A stretch of DNA of 64,000 bases from Neorhodopirellula pilleata (GTDB taxonomy: Bacteria; Planctomycetota; Planctomycetia; Pirellulales; Pirellulaceae), in assembly GCF_007859915.1 (NCBI RefSeq), contig NZ_SJPM01000013.1:62001-126000 (forward strand), in the 5' to 3' direction. A model generated the notes under the pieces. It was given only the letters and a program-made list of their open reading frames with translations. It did no database searches and had not been told where the DNA came from. This document shows, in pieces, positions 52,876-61,297 of the stretch; within the stretch, counting starts at the first letter, position 1; every line of letters begins with the position of its first letter. Position numbers and translations under genes: made by a program.

Positions 52876-54603
52876 TCACTGGGTTGGATTCCCTCCCAAG
52901 ACCGAGGCATCGAACCCCCGACCCAAATGTGTCAAGTCTCGATAGGCGACCAGTTGAGGGTTGAGCGTTGTGGCGTCGATGATCGCCTCGCCGCGAGACG
53001 CCAAACCGCTCGAGTCGTCGAAGCCGATGATCTGTGCTCGGAAGACGCTGCCGCCGACGGTCACCAACGGCAGCAACGCTCGCATCTGGTCCAACGTCAC
53101 GATCCCTTCGGTCAACGGCCACGTCTCGTGGCTGCGATCGGTCGATGAATCCAATGCTGTTCCGGTACCGCCGGAACTGCGGGCTTCCACGATCGCCGCC
53201 ATCGTATCGGCATCCACCAACGGCAATCCGGCAAGAATCTCCACTGGGGCCTCGTTCAGGTGAATCCGCCCCGGCAACACATCGACATCTTGCGAAGACA
53301 ACTGGTCCATGAGCAACGGCAAGTACTCGGCCATCAAGCTTGGCTCGCCGATGAATGGTGACGCGTAGGTGACCGCGTCGTCCCCCTCGCCGGTCGTTAC
53401 CTTGGCGTCGATCAAGTCCAGTATCTGATTGATTTCAACCCCCGCGCCAGCCGTCAAATCAAACGATTCCATGGCGTCGACGGTCCAGGGAAGTGGCGGA
53501 TCCTCGTCTTCCTCCGCGTTGAGGGTCTGAGACACCTCATCGCCGCCGGCTCCCAACGCAGCTGTCGCTGCGGCGGATTCGGCTAGCGTCGATTGGCCAG
53601 ACATCCTATAGGCGACGATGAATGACGCAAACGTTTCATCACCGAGCGCGGACATCAATTCGTCGTAGAGAACTTCAAGGTCCTCTTGGTTCACATGGAT
53701 ACGGTCCAATCCGGCAGCGGTCTTGTTAGTTTCCGCACCATGAATGGTTAAGTACGATGCCCAACCGAGGACGCCTTCGGTTTCAATACTAGCGGCGGTG
53801 CGTTGTTGCTCGTCCAAATCCAAGACGCCGTTGCGATTGATGTCCGCCCCGAAAAGTAACTGGGGCGTCACGCCTCGAACGAGCAACAATTCTTCGACCG
53901 TCCGTAGAGGTCCGTTTGCCGCCGCGTAGGGCGATGGAAGCGACGAATAGTACTCGTCTTCACACCCGAGTGGACGCGGTTCGGTGTCTTCGTCGATCCA
54001 ATCAAGGATCGCGTCGGCGGTCGCTTCGTCCATTCCAGGCAAGGTCATCAACAAAGTCACGGCGATGTTCTCGGCATCGAGCGACTCAGTTTCCGATTCA
54101 CCTTCGACTGCACCGGAGGTGCCCGTCGCGATCCCCAACATCCCTTCGACATCAACACTTCCGGACGATAACGTCGACAATGTATTGATCGCGTCGGAGT
54201 TTTCTTCGAGTACCAAGAGGGCGTTGATGTTCAATCGTGCGGATTCGTTCTGAAGTCCGAATCGAATTCCGCCCAAACGTCCTTCTTCGGTTAGGCCTGT
54301 CGCCACGACCGTGAATCGCTGCGCCGATCCGTCCGCTTCGCTGTTGATCGGAATGCCTCGGAACATCGCCGCGTTGTTGTACAGCCCGCCGGAAGCGTCG
54401 AGCGATTCTCGAGTCTGGGTTAACGTCAAGCGAATGGCCTCGACTCCTGAATCGACGTTCAAGCGAGTCTGGACCAAGTCGCCGCTCAAGTAAGCCGACT
54501 CATCCGCAGCGAGCATCAATTCGGTAAACGAGTAAACCGCCATCGTCGCCACCGCGATGACGACAAGCACGAGAATCAGAAAAAAACCGTTGCGTTTCAT
54601 CAT
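52876..54603 (-). CDS. GspK-like type II secretion minor pseudopilin
   Basis: This 575-residue protein has the N-terminus MMKRNGFFLILVLVVIAVAT, a hydrophobic pseudopilin helix. Typical GspK features follow: FGLQNESARLNINAL, LPGMDEATADAILDWIDED (helix-hairpin-helix-like) and GPLRTVEELLLVRGV, then calcium-type acidic DINRNGVLDLDEQ and a second saf-like region LNEAPVEILAGLPLVDADT. GspK caps the pseudopilus tip with GspI and GspJ. It is larger than E. coli-type GspK (about 330 residues), with acidic inserts. It starts 3 bp after the GspJ-like gene. Confidence 0.87.
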   Translation of the reverse strand: MMKRNGFFLILVLVVIAVATMAVYSFTELMLAADESAYLSGDLVQTRLNVDSGVEAIRLTLTQTRESLDASGGLYNNAAMFRGIPINSEADGSAQRFTVVATGLTEEGRLGGIRFGLQNESARLNINALLVLEENSDAINTLSTLSSGSVDVEGMLGIATGTSGAVEGESETESLDAENIAVTLLMTLPGMDEATADAILDWIDEDTEPRPLGCEDEYYSSLPSPYAAANGPLRTVEELLLVRGVTPQLLFGADINRNGVLDLDEQQRTAASIETEGVLGWASYLTIHGAETNKTAAGLDRIHVNQEDLEVLYDELMSALGDETFASFIVAYRMSGQSTLAESAAATAALGAGGDEVSQTLNAEEDEDPPLPWTVDAMESFDLTAGAGVEINQILDLIDAKVTTGEGDDAVTYASPFIGEPSLMAEYLPLLMDQLSSQDVDVLPGRIHLNEAPVEILAGLPLVDADTMAAIVEARSSGGTGTALDSSTDRSHETWPLTEGIVTLDQMRALLPLVTVGGSVFRAQIIGFDDSSGLASRGEAIIDATTLNPQLVAYRDLTHLGRGFDASVLGGNPTQ

Positions 54604-54606
54604 GAT

Positions 54607-55593
54607 TCAAAAATCCTCCGTTTCGGTCGCCGCTTGTCCCTGAGCGAGATACACGACGTGGGTGAACGTTCTCGTGTTCATTTCTAGCGTGACGCGGACG
54701 GCCGGCGGGAGCGAGCCGAGTTCGTCGGAGTTGATCATCGGCAACCAATTGACCCCGTCAAAATATTCGAATGAAATCGCGGTGACTTCCGAGGCGATCA
54801 TTTCGCCTGAACCGGCCAATCGGGCGATGCCGCCTGTCGAAGCGGCCTGCACATGGATCGCCCGATCGATCGACCGACGGACCAACCCGCCCGTCATGAA
54901 GACATCGTCTTCGGTCGGGCCGGTCGACGGCGGGATTCCCGCCGAAGCAGCCAAACGCTCCAGCGCGTCGTTATCGTTACCCGAACCGGCCGGTTGGACG
55001 AAGTAACTGATCGTCTTGATGTCGCTGGGACGATCCAACAGTTCGCCGTTGGAAACCGCCAACGCGGGATCAATCATGGTCTCTTCGAGCTGCGGCAAAC
55101 GGCTGACGTCGATCTGCAATTGATTGACATTGCCGATCAATCCGGGCATCGTCAGCACCGTTCCCCCCAAGGCCAAGTCGACCGAATCGGCCGCGACGAT
55201 TTCCGATTCCTCCTCGGACATCGCTGTCTCTTCCCCGGTGCCTGAATCCTCCGGCAGATCTTCCTCGCCCGCGATCCCGCTGTCGGTCCCCGATTCGGAG
55301 CCGCCACCCATCATTCCCGTCAAACCCGCCATCGGCGAAGCCGCCGCCGAGAGGACTTCGGAAAGGGCCTCGGTAGAAACAGGTGTGGTTGTGACCGTCA
55401 TCCGCAAGTCGTCTTCGATCATTTGCAAGACCGAGGTCGCGATTTGGGTTTGGCGAAACGAATCCTCCGCCGTCGACATGTCCCGAACATAAAACGACAT
55501 CGCACCGCTGATCAGCGTCATCAATACGACACACATCGAGAGCGTCAACAGCATCTCGAGGAGGGTGAAGGCGGTACGAGGTTGGGTAGGCAT
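54607..55593 (-). CDS. GspJ-like prepilin
   Basis: This 328-residue protein begins MPTQPRTAFTLLEMLLTLSM, a class III prepilin signal with cleavage before Phe and Glu at mature position 5. The body has DSFRQTQIATSVLQMIEDDLRM, as in GspJ pseudopilins, with a Gly/Glu/Ser-rich insert at about 90-140. The C-terminal VTAISFEYFDGVNWL fits GspJ. It pairs with GspK downstream. No GspD, E, F, G, H or I gene is in the window, so the system is split or its main genes lie elsewhere. Confidence 0.8.
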   Translation of the reverse strand: MPTQPRTAFTLLEMLLTLSMCVVLMTLISGAMSFYVRDMSTAEDSFRQTQIATSVLQMIEDDLRMTVTTTPVSTEALSEVLSAAASPMAGLTGMMGGGSESGTDSGIAGEEDLPEDSGTGEETAMSEEESEIVAADSVDLALGGTVLTMPGLIGNVNQLQIDVSRLPQLEETMIDPALAVSNGELLDRPSDIKTISYFVQPAGSGNDNDALERLAASAGIPPSTGPTEDDVFMTGGLVRRSIDRAIHVQAASTGGIARLAGSGEMIASEVTAISFEYFDGVNWLPMINSDELGSLPPAVRVTLEMNTRTFTHVVYLAQGQAATETEDF

Positions 55594-55602
55594 TTTTTTT
55601 AA

Positions 55603-55801
55603 GTGGCGAGTGGCGAGTAGCGAGTAGCGAGTGAAGAGTGAAGAGTGAAGAGTGAAGAGTGAAGAGTGTTGAGTGAAGAGTGTTGAGTGAAGAGTGATGA
55701 GTGATGAGTGATGAGTGATGAGTGTTGAGTGTTGAGTGTTGAGTGATGAGTGATGAGTGATGAGTGGTGAGTGGTGAGTGGTGAGTTGTGAGTTGTGAGT
55801 G
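55603..55801. repeat. Heptanucleotide tandem array GAGTGNN (array A)
   Basis: About 28 consecutive 7-bp units have the pattern GAGTG plus two variable bases: GC, AA, TT, AT or GT, and finally GAGTTGT. Variants come in blocks, as expected from local slippage or duplication. The array lies directly upstream of the GspJ-like start. Frames through it are artefacts. Confidence 0.9.
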
Positions 55802-55858
55802 GTCTGGAGTCTGGAGTCTGTTAGGAGCTAACAGCCAATCGCTGGCAGCAATCAAATC

Positions 55859-55895
55859 GCCGGGTCTTCGCCGAAGCGGCTACGACCCAGCCTAC
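55859..55895 (+). repeat. 37-nt dispersed palindrome repeat
   Basis: It matches 44959-44995 with two mismatches (core CGCCGAAGCGGCT...GACCCAGCCTAC). It occupies the spacer between the two heptanucleotide arrays. Confidence 0.75.
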
Positions 55896-56003
55896 TCTTC
55901 ACTCTTCACTCTTCACTCTTCACTCTTCACTCTTCACTCTTCACTCTTCACTCTTCACTCTTCACTCTTCACTCTTCACTCTTCACTCTTCACTCTTCAC
56001 TCT
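55894..56003. repeat. Heptanucleotide tandem array ACTCTTC (array B)
   Basis: About 15.7 nearly perfect ACTCTTC units occur here. It is the reverse complement type of the GAGTGAA units in array A, so the two arrays are inverted relative to each other across a 92-bp spacer. Two further units occur at about 60095-60112. No spacers vary, so this is not a CRISPR array. Confidence 0.92.
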
Positions 56004-56161
56004 CCCCGCCGGGTGTTCGGCCAGCGCCAGACGCCACCACTTTTTGTTCCCGCGGTGCTAAGATATAGCGTCTGGGCATGCGTCCCTGGCTTTTCGTATT
56101 TCTTTCCGCACTTCTTTTCGCACTCAAAGCATTTCTCTTGAACACGCCGAAGCCTTCGGAA

Positions 56162-56659
56162 TTGTCTCATCGAATCGCGGTCTACACCGGCTCGTTCGAT
56201 CCGATCACGTCGGGGCACTTGCACATCATTCACCGTGCATCTCAGCTTTTTGAAACACTCGTCATCGGAATCGGGATCAACGCTGACAAACGGCCGTTGT
56301 TCGATTCGGCCGAGCGGGTGGAATTGGTTCGCCGGGTGACCGACGGGCTCCCTAACATTCGCGTTGAAACGTTCGACACCCTGGCCGTCGATTTTGTGCG
56401 ATCACTCGGTAGCAGTGTGATGGTACGCGGCATCCGGCCACTGACCGACATCGCCGGCGAGTTCACGATGATGATGGCCAATCACCAACTCGACCCGGCG
56501 ATCGAAACGGTTTTCCTGATGGCAGACGAACGATTCGCGCACGTCAGCAGTTCGTTGCTCAAACAAATCGCCGCGATCAGCGACAATGACGAACATCTGG
56601 CTAAATTCGTGCCCCGTGAGATCATTCCGGCTCTACGTGAAAAACTGCGAAACGCGTAA
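56162..56659 (+). CDS. coaD: Phosphopantetheine adenylyltransferase
   Basis: The CoaD domain starts at HRIAVYTGSFDPITSGHLHI, with the TxGH nucleotidyltransferase motif. It continues with RGIRPLTDIAGEF and HVSSSLLKQIA, and ends at the usual length if translation starts at TTG 56162 (165 residues). Alternatives are TTG 56138, or ATG 56078, which would add a hydrophobic LFVFLSALLFALKAFLL segment not normal for this cytosolic enzyme. CoaD makes dephospho-CoA from 4'-phosphopantetheine and ATP, the fourth step of coenzyme A synthesis. It lies right after the heptanucleotide arrays, which therefore occupy its likely promoter region. Confidence 0.92.
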   Translation: MSHRIAVYTGSFDPITSGHLHIIHRASQLFETLVIGIGINADKRPLFDSAERVELVRRVTDGLPNIRVETFDTLAVDFVRSLGSSVMVRGIRPLTDIAGEFTMMMANHQLDPAIETVFLMADERFAHVSSSLLKQIAAISDNDEHLAKFVPREIIPALREKLRNA

Positions 56660-56669
56660 TGAACCGCCG

Positions 56670-57575
56670 ATGAACTCGCGATTTCAAGAAGTCCGCCTCG
56701 CGTTGCAGGAAGAGCTTCCTCCGTGGGGCGTGTTGGTGTTTGAAAGTCATCACGCAAGCGAATTTCAGATGCCTTGGCGGACGCATGCGTTTGCCAAGAT
56801 CGTCTACGTCCTCGAAGGTGCGGGTAGTTTTGACATCGAAAAGAATGTGATCGATTTCTCAAGCGGCGATGTGATTTTGATACCGCCGGGAGTCCGCAAT
56901 CGAATCCGTGATTGCGAGGGCCAGCCGGTCAGCCTTTACGCCGCGTGCGTTGCGGAGTACGTAATCGACTGTGTGCCCGGGCTTGGCAAGCGAATGCGGC
57001 CAACCAATTGGTCCGACGAACCGCGACGGACGTTGGCAATCGCATCGGTGTTGCGACGGATGGTTTGGACGCAAGACCATCGTCAGGCCGCAAGATCGTT
57101 CGAGATGTTGGCCGACGCGTGGCGATTGTTCGGATTGATCGCGGAAGAACCGTCGAATGATTCATCCCCACGATCGCTTCGAGATTCCAGTCGTGAAATC
57201 CTGCCCGACCGTGAAATCAATTCTGACGGCGAAATCCATTCTGATCGCGAGATCGTCGAGCAGTATGTCGAAGAATTGAATACAAGCTTTTTGGATGCTC
57301 GCTCGATCGATCAAGCGGCGGAAACCTGCGGTCTTTCGCGGCGAGCGTTCACGCATTGGTTCCGCGAAGTGACCGGAACGAGCTGGCTGGCTCACGTGCG
57401 TCAACTCGCGATCGATCACGCATCGGTGCTGTTGCGAGATTCTGACCTGCCGATCGTTTCGGTCGCGTTCGAGGCGGGCTTTGCGGATCTGTCGACGTTC
57501 TATCGCCAATTCAGCAAACGCGTCGGCCTTTCACCGGCGGCCTATCGTGACCAATCGCGAAAACCGAATTGCTGA
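56670..57575 (+). CDS. AraC family transcriptional regulator
   Basis: ATG 56670 (MNSRFQEVRLALQEE) gives 301 residues and starts 10 bp after coaD. The N-terminal cupin-like sensing domain has HAFAKIVYVLEGAGSFD and FSSGDVILIPPGVRNRI. A linker at about 175-205 holds repeated E-I-x-x-D-x-E-I units (DREINSDGEIHSDREI). The C-terminal double helix-turn-helix (about 205-300) includes LSRRAFTHWFREVTGTSW and FEAGFADLSTFYRQFSKRVG. It probably responds to a small sugar or similar ligand; the target genes are unknown. Its 10-bp spacing to coaD could mean co-transcription. Confidence 0.88.
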   Translation: MNSRFQEVRLALQEELPPWGVLVFESHHASEFQMPWRTHAFAKIVYVLEGAGSFDIEKNVIDFSSGDVILIPPGVRNRIRDCEGQPVSLYAACVAEYVIDCVPGLGKRMRPTNWSDEPRRTLAIASVLRRMVWTQDHRQAARSFEMLADAWRLFGLIAEEPSNDSSPRSLRDSSREILPDREINSDGEIHSDREIVEQYVEELNTSFLDARSIDQAAETCGLSRRAFTHWFREVTGTSWLAHVRQLAIDHASVLLRDSDLPIVSVAFEAGFADLSTFYRQFSKRVGLSPAAYRDQSRKPNC

Positions 57576-57594
57576 AAATCCCAACTGGTTACTA

Positions 57595-57865
57595 GGCTCC
57601 CGTACTCTTCATACCCCGTATCTTTTTTGACCCCCACGAGCTCGTCTCGTGGGTGAATAAGGTTCGCAAGCTAGACACCGAGGCCCTCCCAACGATCCGA
57701 GTTTAACTTGTGCTCGCCGCTTGAAGCGGCGAGCACAAGTTAAACTCGGATCGTTGGGAGAACTGCGGCTTGTTTCTAGCTTGCCAACCTCGGCTTCCTG
57801 CCAGACGAGCTGACAGGGGAGCAATAGATGAGGACTTGTGGGGTATAAAGAGGGCTCCCGCCTGA
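57595..57865 (+). repeat. Cloverleaf-like repeat element, copy 3
   Basis: Terminal inverted repeats lie near 57595-57620 and 57837-57865. Hairpin A has stem CCCACGAG/CTCGTGGG and loop CTCGT. Hairpin B has stem CCTGCCAG/CTGACAGG (one mismatch) and loop ACGAG. The central perfect palindrome is 75 nt (57686-57760, centre 57723). It lies between the convergent AraC and HtrA genes. The rest of 57576-57991 shows no gene. Confidence 0.87.
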
Positions 57866-57991
57866 CGATCGGTGGAGAACATCGGGGGGTGAGTGGCAGA
57901 GCGTCCAAGACAGTGCGGTCCCAGACGGGAGCGTTGGGAACGAGTTCAAAGCGGGCAAGTTCGCGTGGGCTGGTCGTTCTCAACCCAACGT

Positions 57992-59323
57992 TTATTTCGA
58001 CTCCACCGCAGTCGGATCTTCAAGAGGAGCGAGGACGATTTCTTTGAGCAACTCTTCGCCGTTTCGATAGATCTTGATCGTTTGTGTTGAACCGACCGGC
58101 TGGCGCTCGACAACCTCTTGCAAGGCCCCTGGTTTTTGGACACGTTGGCCGGCGAATTCGAGGATCACATCCATATTCTTGAGTCCAGCCAGATCGGCGG
58201 CCGATCCTGAAATCACTTGATAAACAAGCACTCCCAAATAGGCGGGCAGTTTTAACTTCGTCGCCACTTTGGGATTCAATTCGGCCAAGCGAATGCCCAT
58301 GGCGGCGCGGCGGACACGTTCGAACTGAGCCAACTCGCGAGCGATCCAGCGGCTTTGATTGGTCGGAATTGCAAATCCGATTCCTTGGTAGCCGTTGTTA
58401 CGCGTGGCGATCGCCGTGTTGATCCCGATCACGTCGCCATCGAGGTCGATCAGCGGACCTCCGGAGTTGCCTGGATTGATCGCCGCGTCGGTTTGAAACA
58501 ATCGACCTCGGCGGATACTTCCGAGAGTGCGGTTCTTGGCACTAATGATCCCCGCGCTGACGGTCGCTTCGAGTTTGAAGGGGCTGCCGATCGCGAGCAC
58601 CCAATCGCCGATCTCCATCCGGTCCGAGTCACCCAAGGTCGCCGTCTTGAGAGGCAAATCGGTTTCGACTCGTAATACCGCCACGTCGCTGTCCGGATCG
58701 CCGTAAACGTCGCTGGCGGCAAGTTCGGTTTCGTCGGGCAATTGAACCACGACGCGACGGGCGTCCGTGATGACGTGGTTGTTCGTCAAAATCCAATAGG
58801 CCGATCGATTCGGCAAATTGTTTTTGTTGCCGTCGACTGATCGGGACGCGTCGAAACCCAGGTCTACAATGACGCCGGATCCCAAACCGGTCAAAGGCAA
58901 GCCGTCGTCCTCGCTCGTCGCCGGAGGTTGGGGCCCGAGCGCTTCGTCGCCCGGTGGAATCTCTTCGATGTCACCATCCGAGTCCGAATCCAGTGTCGCT
59001 CGCGGCTCGCCTGAATTCTGCCCGTAGGAGAAAACGGTCACCACCGACGGCGTCGCCTTGCGGGCGGCTTGGCGAAACGCCTGTGACAACGCACGAGCGT
59101 CGCTTTTAACCGAATCTTCGGTTTGGGAAACCTCCGGGGATGCCAGCGGTTCGGTCTTCAACGTGACGACTTCCTGTGCGAACGCAGCCGGAACCGTCGC
59201 AAAACACGCCAGCAACCAGATTTCCACTAACTTCGATTTGATTGACCAGAGCGAGTGAAAGTGATCCGCCAACAGGCAAGAAAGTGATGTCCGAAGTGCG
59301 CGAGAGATCATGGATAAAATCAT
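57992..59323 (-). CDS. HtrA/DegP-type serine protease with one PDZ domain
   Basis: This 443-residue protein has a signal-like segment (KLVEIWLLACFATVPAAFAQ) after a long N-terminus; ATG 59311 is an alternative start. The trypsin-like domain has the triad His in WILTNNHVITDAR, Asp in DPDSDVAVLRV and Ser in NPGNSGGPLIDLDG. An acidic insert (LDSDSDGDIEEIPPGDE) precedes it. One PDZ domain follows (YLGVLVYQVISGSAADLAGL). It is a periplasmic quality-control protease, probably oligomeric. No sigma-E/CpxR site was recognised upstream. Confidence 0.93.
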   Translation of the reverse strand: MILSMISRALRTSLSCLLADHFHSLWSIKSKLVEIWLLACFATVPAAFAQEVVTLKTEPLASPEVSQTEDSVKSDARALSQAFRQAARKATPSVVTVFSYGQNSGEPRATLDSDSDGDIEEIPPGDEALGPQPPATSEDDGLPLTGLGSGVIVDLGFDASRSVDGNKNNLPNRSAYWILTNNHVITDARRVVVQLPDETELAASDVYGDPDSDVAVLRVETDLPLKTATLGDSDRMEIGDWVLAIGSPFKLEATVSAGIISAKNRTLGSIRRGRLFQTDAAINPGNSGGPLIDLDGDVIGINTAIATRNNGYQGIGFAIPTNQSRWIARELAQFERVRRAAMGIRLAELNPKVATKLKLPAYLGVLVYQVISGSAADLAGLKNMDVILEFAGQRVQKPGALQEVVERQPVGSTQTIKIYRNGEELLKEIVLAPLEDPTAVESK

Positions 59324-59650
59324 ATTGGGAACGAAAACGCCTCAAACCCCAGTAACGCTCGACCGGGGATCAATTTCGTTCATGATAGCGGCTTGTTTCG
59401 GCGACGAACATGATTCGCCTGCGGGATGGTTCGGTTAGGTGAAAAATCATGGACAAGAATCCATTAAATTTTATCAATCAAAGCTCCGCCGATGGATTGT
59501 TTGGGGCTGCCGATCGGTTTACGCTGAAGGTCCGCGAAGGCGTCAATCACCCCTGTGTTGCCAAAGCAGCGGGGGCGTTGAAGACGTTTTGCGGTTCCGA
59601 CTTCTTTTCATTCTCGGTCGAGGGGGACATTCGTGTCGCTAATCTCTGTC
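59324..59650. other. Divergent promoter region with one doubtful 76-codon ORF
   Basis: About 330 bp separate htrA-like and cdd. A frame from ATG 59449 (after TAGGTGAAAAATC) to 59679 encodes MDKNPLNFINQSSADGLFGA and 56 further residues, overlapping cdd. It has a plausible ribosome-binding site but no family match. I do not call it a gene. Promoters were not identified. Confidence 0.35.
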
Positions 59651-60094
59651 ATGACATCCGCTCATCATTCCATTCCTGAAATGGACGCTCCGTCCGAAGA
59701 CGACGTTTCTCGATTGGTTCAAGCGGCCGTGTCGGCCCGCGATCACGCTTACGCCCCTCATAGTCACTTTTATGTCGGTGCTGCGGTGTTATTGCATGAT
59801 GGTCGGATCATTCCTGGATGCAACGTCGAAAACGCGAGCTACTCCCTGACACAGTGTGCCGAACGGGTCGCCGTGACGTCCGCAGTGGCGGCGGGCTATC
59901 GGAATTTTTGGGCCGTTGCGATCGCGAGCATCGGCGGTGCGATGCCGTGCGGCGCGTGTCGTCAAGTCTTGGCGGAATTCGGCATGGACATCTTCGTCTA
60001 TACTGTCGACGTCATCGACGGCGAACGCCAAATGCGTCGACTTTCCGACCTATTGCCCGACGCCTTCTCCAACTCCGACATCCCCTCATCATAA
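59651..60094 (+). CDS. cdd: Cytidine deaminase
   Basis: From ATG 59651 the product has 147 residues; GTG 59633 and ATG 59681 are alternative starts. The fold markers are SHFYVGAAVLLHDGRI, GCNVENASYSLTQCAERVAV (Cys-Ala-Glu proton shuttle and first Zn ligand) and MPCGACRQVLAEFG (two further Zn ligands). It is the homotetrameric short type. It deaminates cytidine and deoxycytidine to uridine forms in pyrimidine salvage. A C-terminal tail of about 20 residues (DLLPDAFSNSDIPSS) is normal for the type. Confidence 0.95.
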   Translation: MTSAHHSIPEMDAPSEDDVSRLVQAAVSARDHAYAPHSHFYVGAAVLLHDGRIIPGCNVENASYSLTQCAERVAVTSAVAAGYRNFWAVAIASIGGAMPCGACRQVLAEFGMDIFVYTVDVIDGERQMRRLSDLLPDAFSNSDIPSS

Positions 60095-60129
60095 CTTCAC
60101 TCTTCACTCTTCACCGCTCGAGCAGCCTC

Positions 60130-61215
60130 ATGATCCGTCTTCGCCGGGCTCCCCACCAGAGTCGTCTCCCGTTCCATCACCTTCTTCTACTCGGTAGTAT
60201 TTTCGGCGGCGGACTGATTGAGAACGCTGACGTGGCGAACGCTCAGACGTTCTCGCAGATTGGACCTCGTTACCCTGGCGAAGTGATCATTTCCGAGCGA
60301 GTGATCACGCCCCGCGCCGAGCCTTTGCCGGCTCCGCGGCAAGGCACTCTCGCCGGCCCTCAGTCATCGAGCCGTTCTAATCCAACGTTGTCGATCGCGG
60401 ACAATGAACCAATGTCATTGTCCGACGGCGGCTTCAAGTCGGATCGCTCACTCGCCGACCAGCCGCCATTGTTCGCGCTCGGTCACGAAGTTTGGAAACG
60501 AATGCTTGAACTCGAACGCGAGAACGCGGAGCTGCAAGCGAACTTAGACTACGAACGCAAGTTGGCGACGTATTTTGAACACAGCCAAAACGTACAGCGG
60601 AATCTGAATGCCGAGATCGTGACGCTGCGTCAGAAGATCGAATCGTTGCAATCGGAAAGCAACCAATCGCTGAACCGGGCGATGGCTAGCGTGAGTGAAT
60701 TGACCAAACAGAACAGCGAGTACGAAGACGAGATCCGTACGCTACGAGGCGAACTGGCCAAAACGACGAGCCCCATCCCTAACAAAGCGGTCCAGTCGGA
60801 AGTACTAGCCCCCAAGCGGATTCAATCACGCTTGGCCGACGTCAAAATCGCCGAGTCCAACGACCGCAAGAAATCCGATGCCAAAATACCGGCATCTACC
60901 GAATTACCAGCTCCCGGTGAATTGCCAGCACCCGGCGAATTGCCAGCACCGACAACCGTCGAGTCGAAACAGCCATCAATGGCTTCGGAACCCACAAAAG
61001 AGCAGCCGAAGACTGACCAAGAGAAGGAAAATCGCCAAGAAGGCACTCTCGCGGTGATTCCGATCGGGTTCGAAATTGGGGACAAAGCAGCCAAGCCCGC
61101 CGACGAAGCGAACGCAGAGGATACTTCAAAGGATCAAGACCCCACTCTTGAAGCCGAGACCGGGCTTGAGGGTGGGGCATTGGGCCCGTTGGGACGCAAC
61201 GGCGAGGAAAAGTAG
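60130..61215 (+). CDS. Exported coiled-coil protein with LPAPGE repeats
   Basis: ATG 60130 gives 361 residues with a signal (LPFHHLLLLGSIFGGG...ADVANA) and a coiled coil (about 115-220, VWKRMLELERENAELQANLD). A low-complexity region contains three 18-bp units encoding LPAPGE (about 255-280), followed by a Lys/Glu/Gln-rich tail ending in GALGPLGRNGEEK. No enzyme domain is seen. A structural envelope or cell-wall-associated role is plausible. Two heptanucleotide (CTCTTCA-type) units just before the gene recall array B. Confidence 0.75.
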   Translation: MIRLRRAPHQSRLPFHHLLLLGSIFGGGLIENADVANAQTFSQIGPRYPGEVIISERVITPRAEPLPAPRQGTLAGPQSSSRSNPTLSIADNEPMSLSDGGFKSDRSLADQPPLFALGHEVWKRMLELERENAELQANLDYERKLATYFEHSQNVQRNLNAEIVTLRQKIESLQSESNQSLNRAMASVSELTKQNSEYEDEIRTLRGELAKTTSPIPNKAVQSEVLAPKRIQSRLADVKIAESNDRKKSDAKIPASTELPAPGELPAPGELPAPTTVESKQPSMASEPTKEQPKTDQEKENRQEGTLAVIPIGFEIGDKAAKPADEANAEDTSKDQDPTLEAETGLEGGALGPLGRNGEEK

Positions 61216-61297
61216 CCTCGTCGTCGGGTTTACTGCTAATGTCGCGAGATCAATCGGTGACGCATTCTTGAAGTAGCGGCGACCTTCAGCCGCCGTT

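Noticed and set aside
52490..53122. 210-codon minus-strand ORF
   Set aside because: It reads through repeat element copy 2 and antiphase through the gspK 3' end.
55070..55855. 261-codon minus-strand ORF with HSSLFTLHSS repeats
   Set aside because: It is a translation of the heptanucleotide array joined to an antiphase reading of gspJ.
55894..56003. Possible CRISPR array
   Set aside because: Units are 7 bp without unique spacers and no cas genes are present.
56078..56161. Membrane-segment extension of CoaD from ATG 56078
   Set aside because: CoaD is a cytosolic enzyme and the extension lacks family similarity; kept only as an alternative start.
57609..57983. 124-codon minus-strand ORF
   Set aside because: It lies entirely across element copy 3; similar peptides arise from copies 1 and 2.
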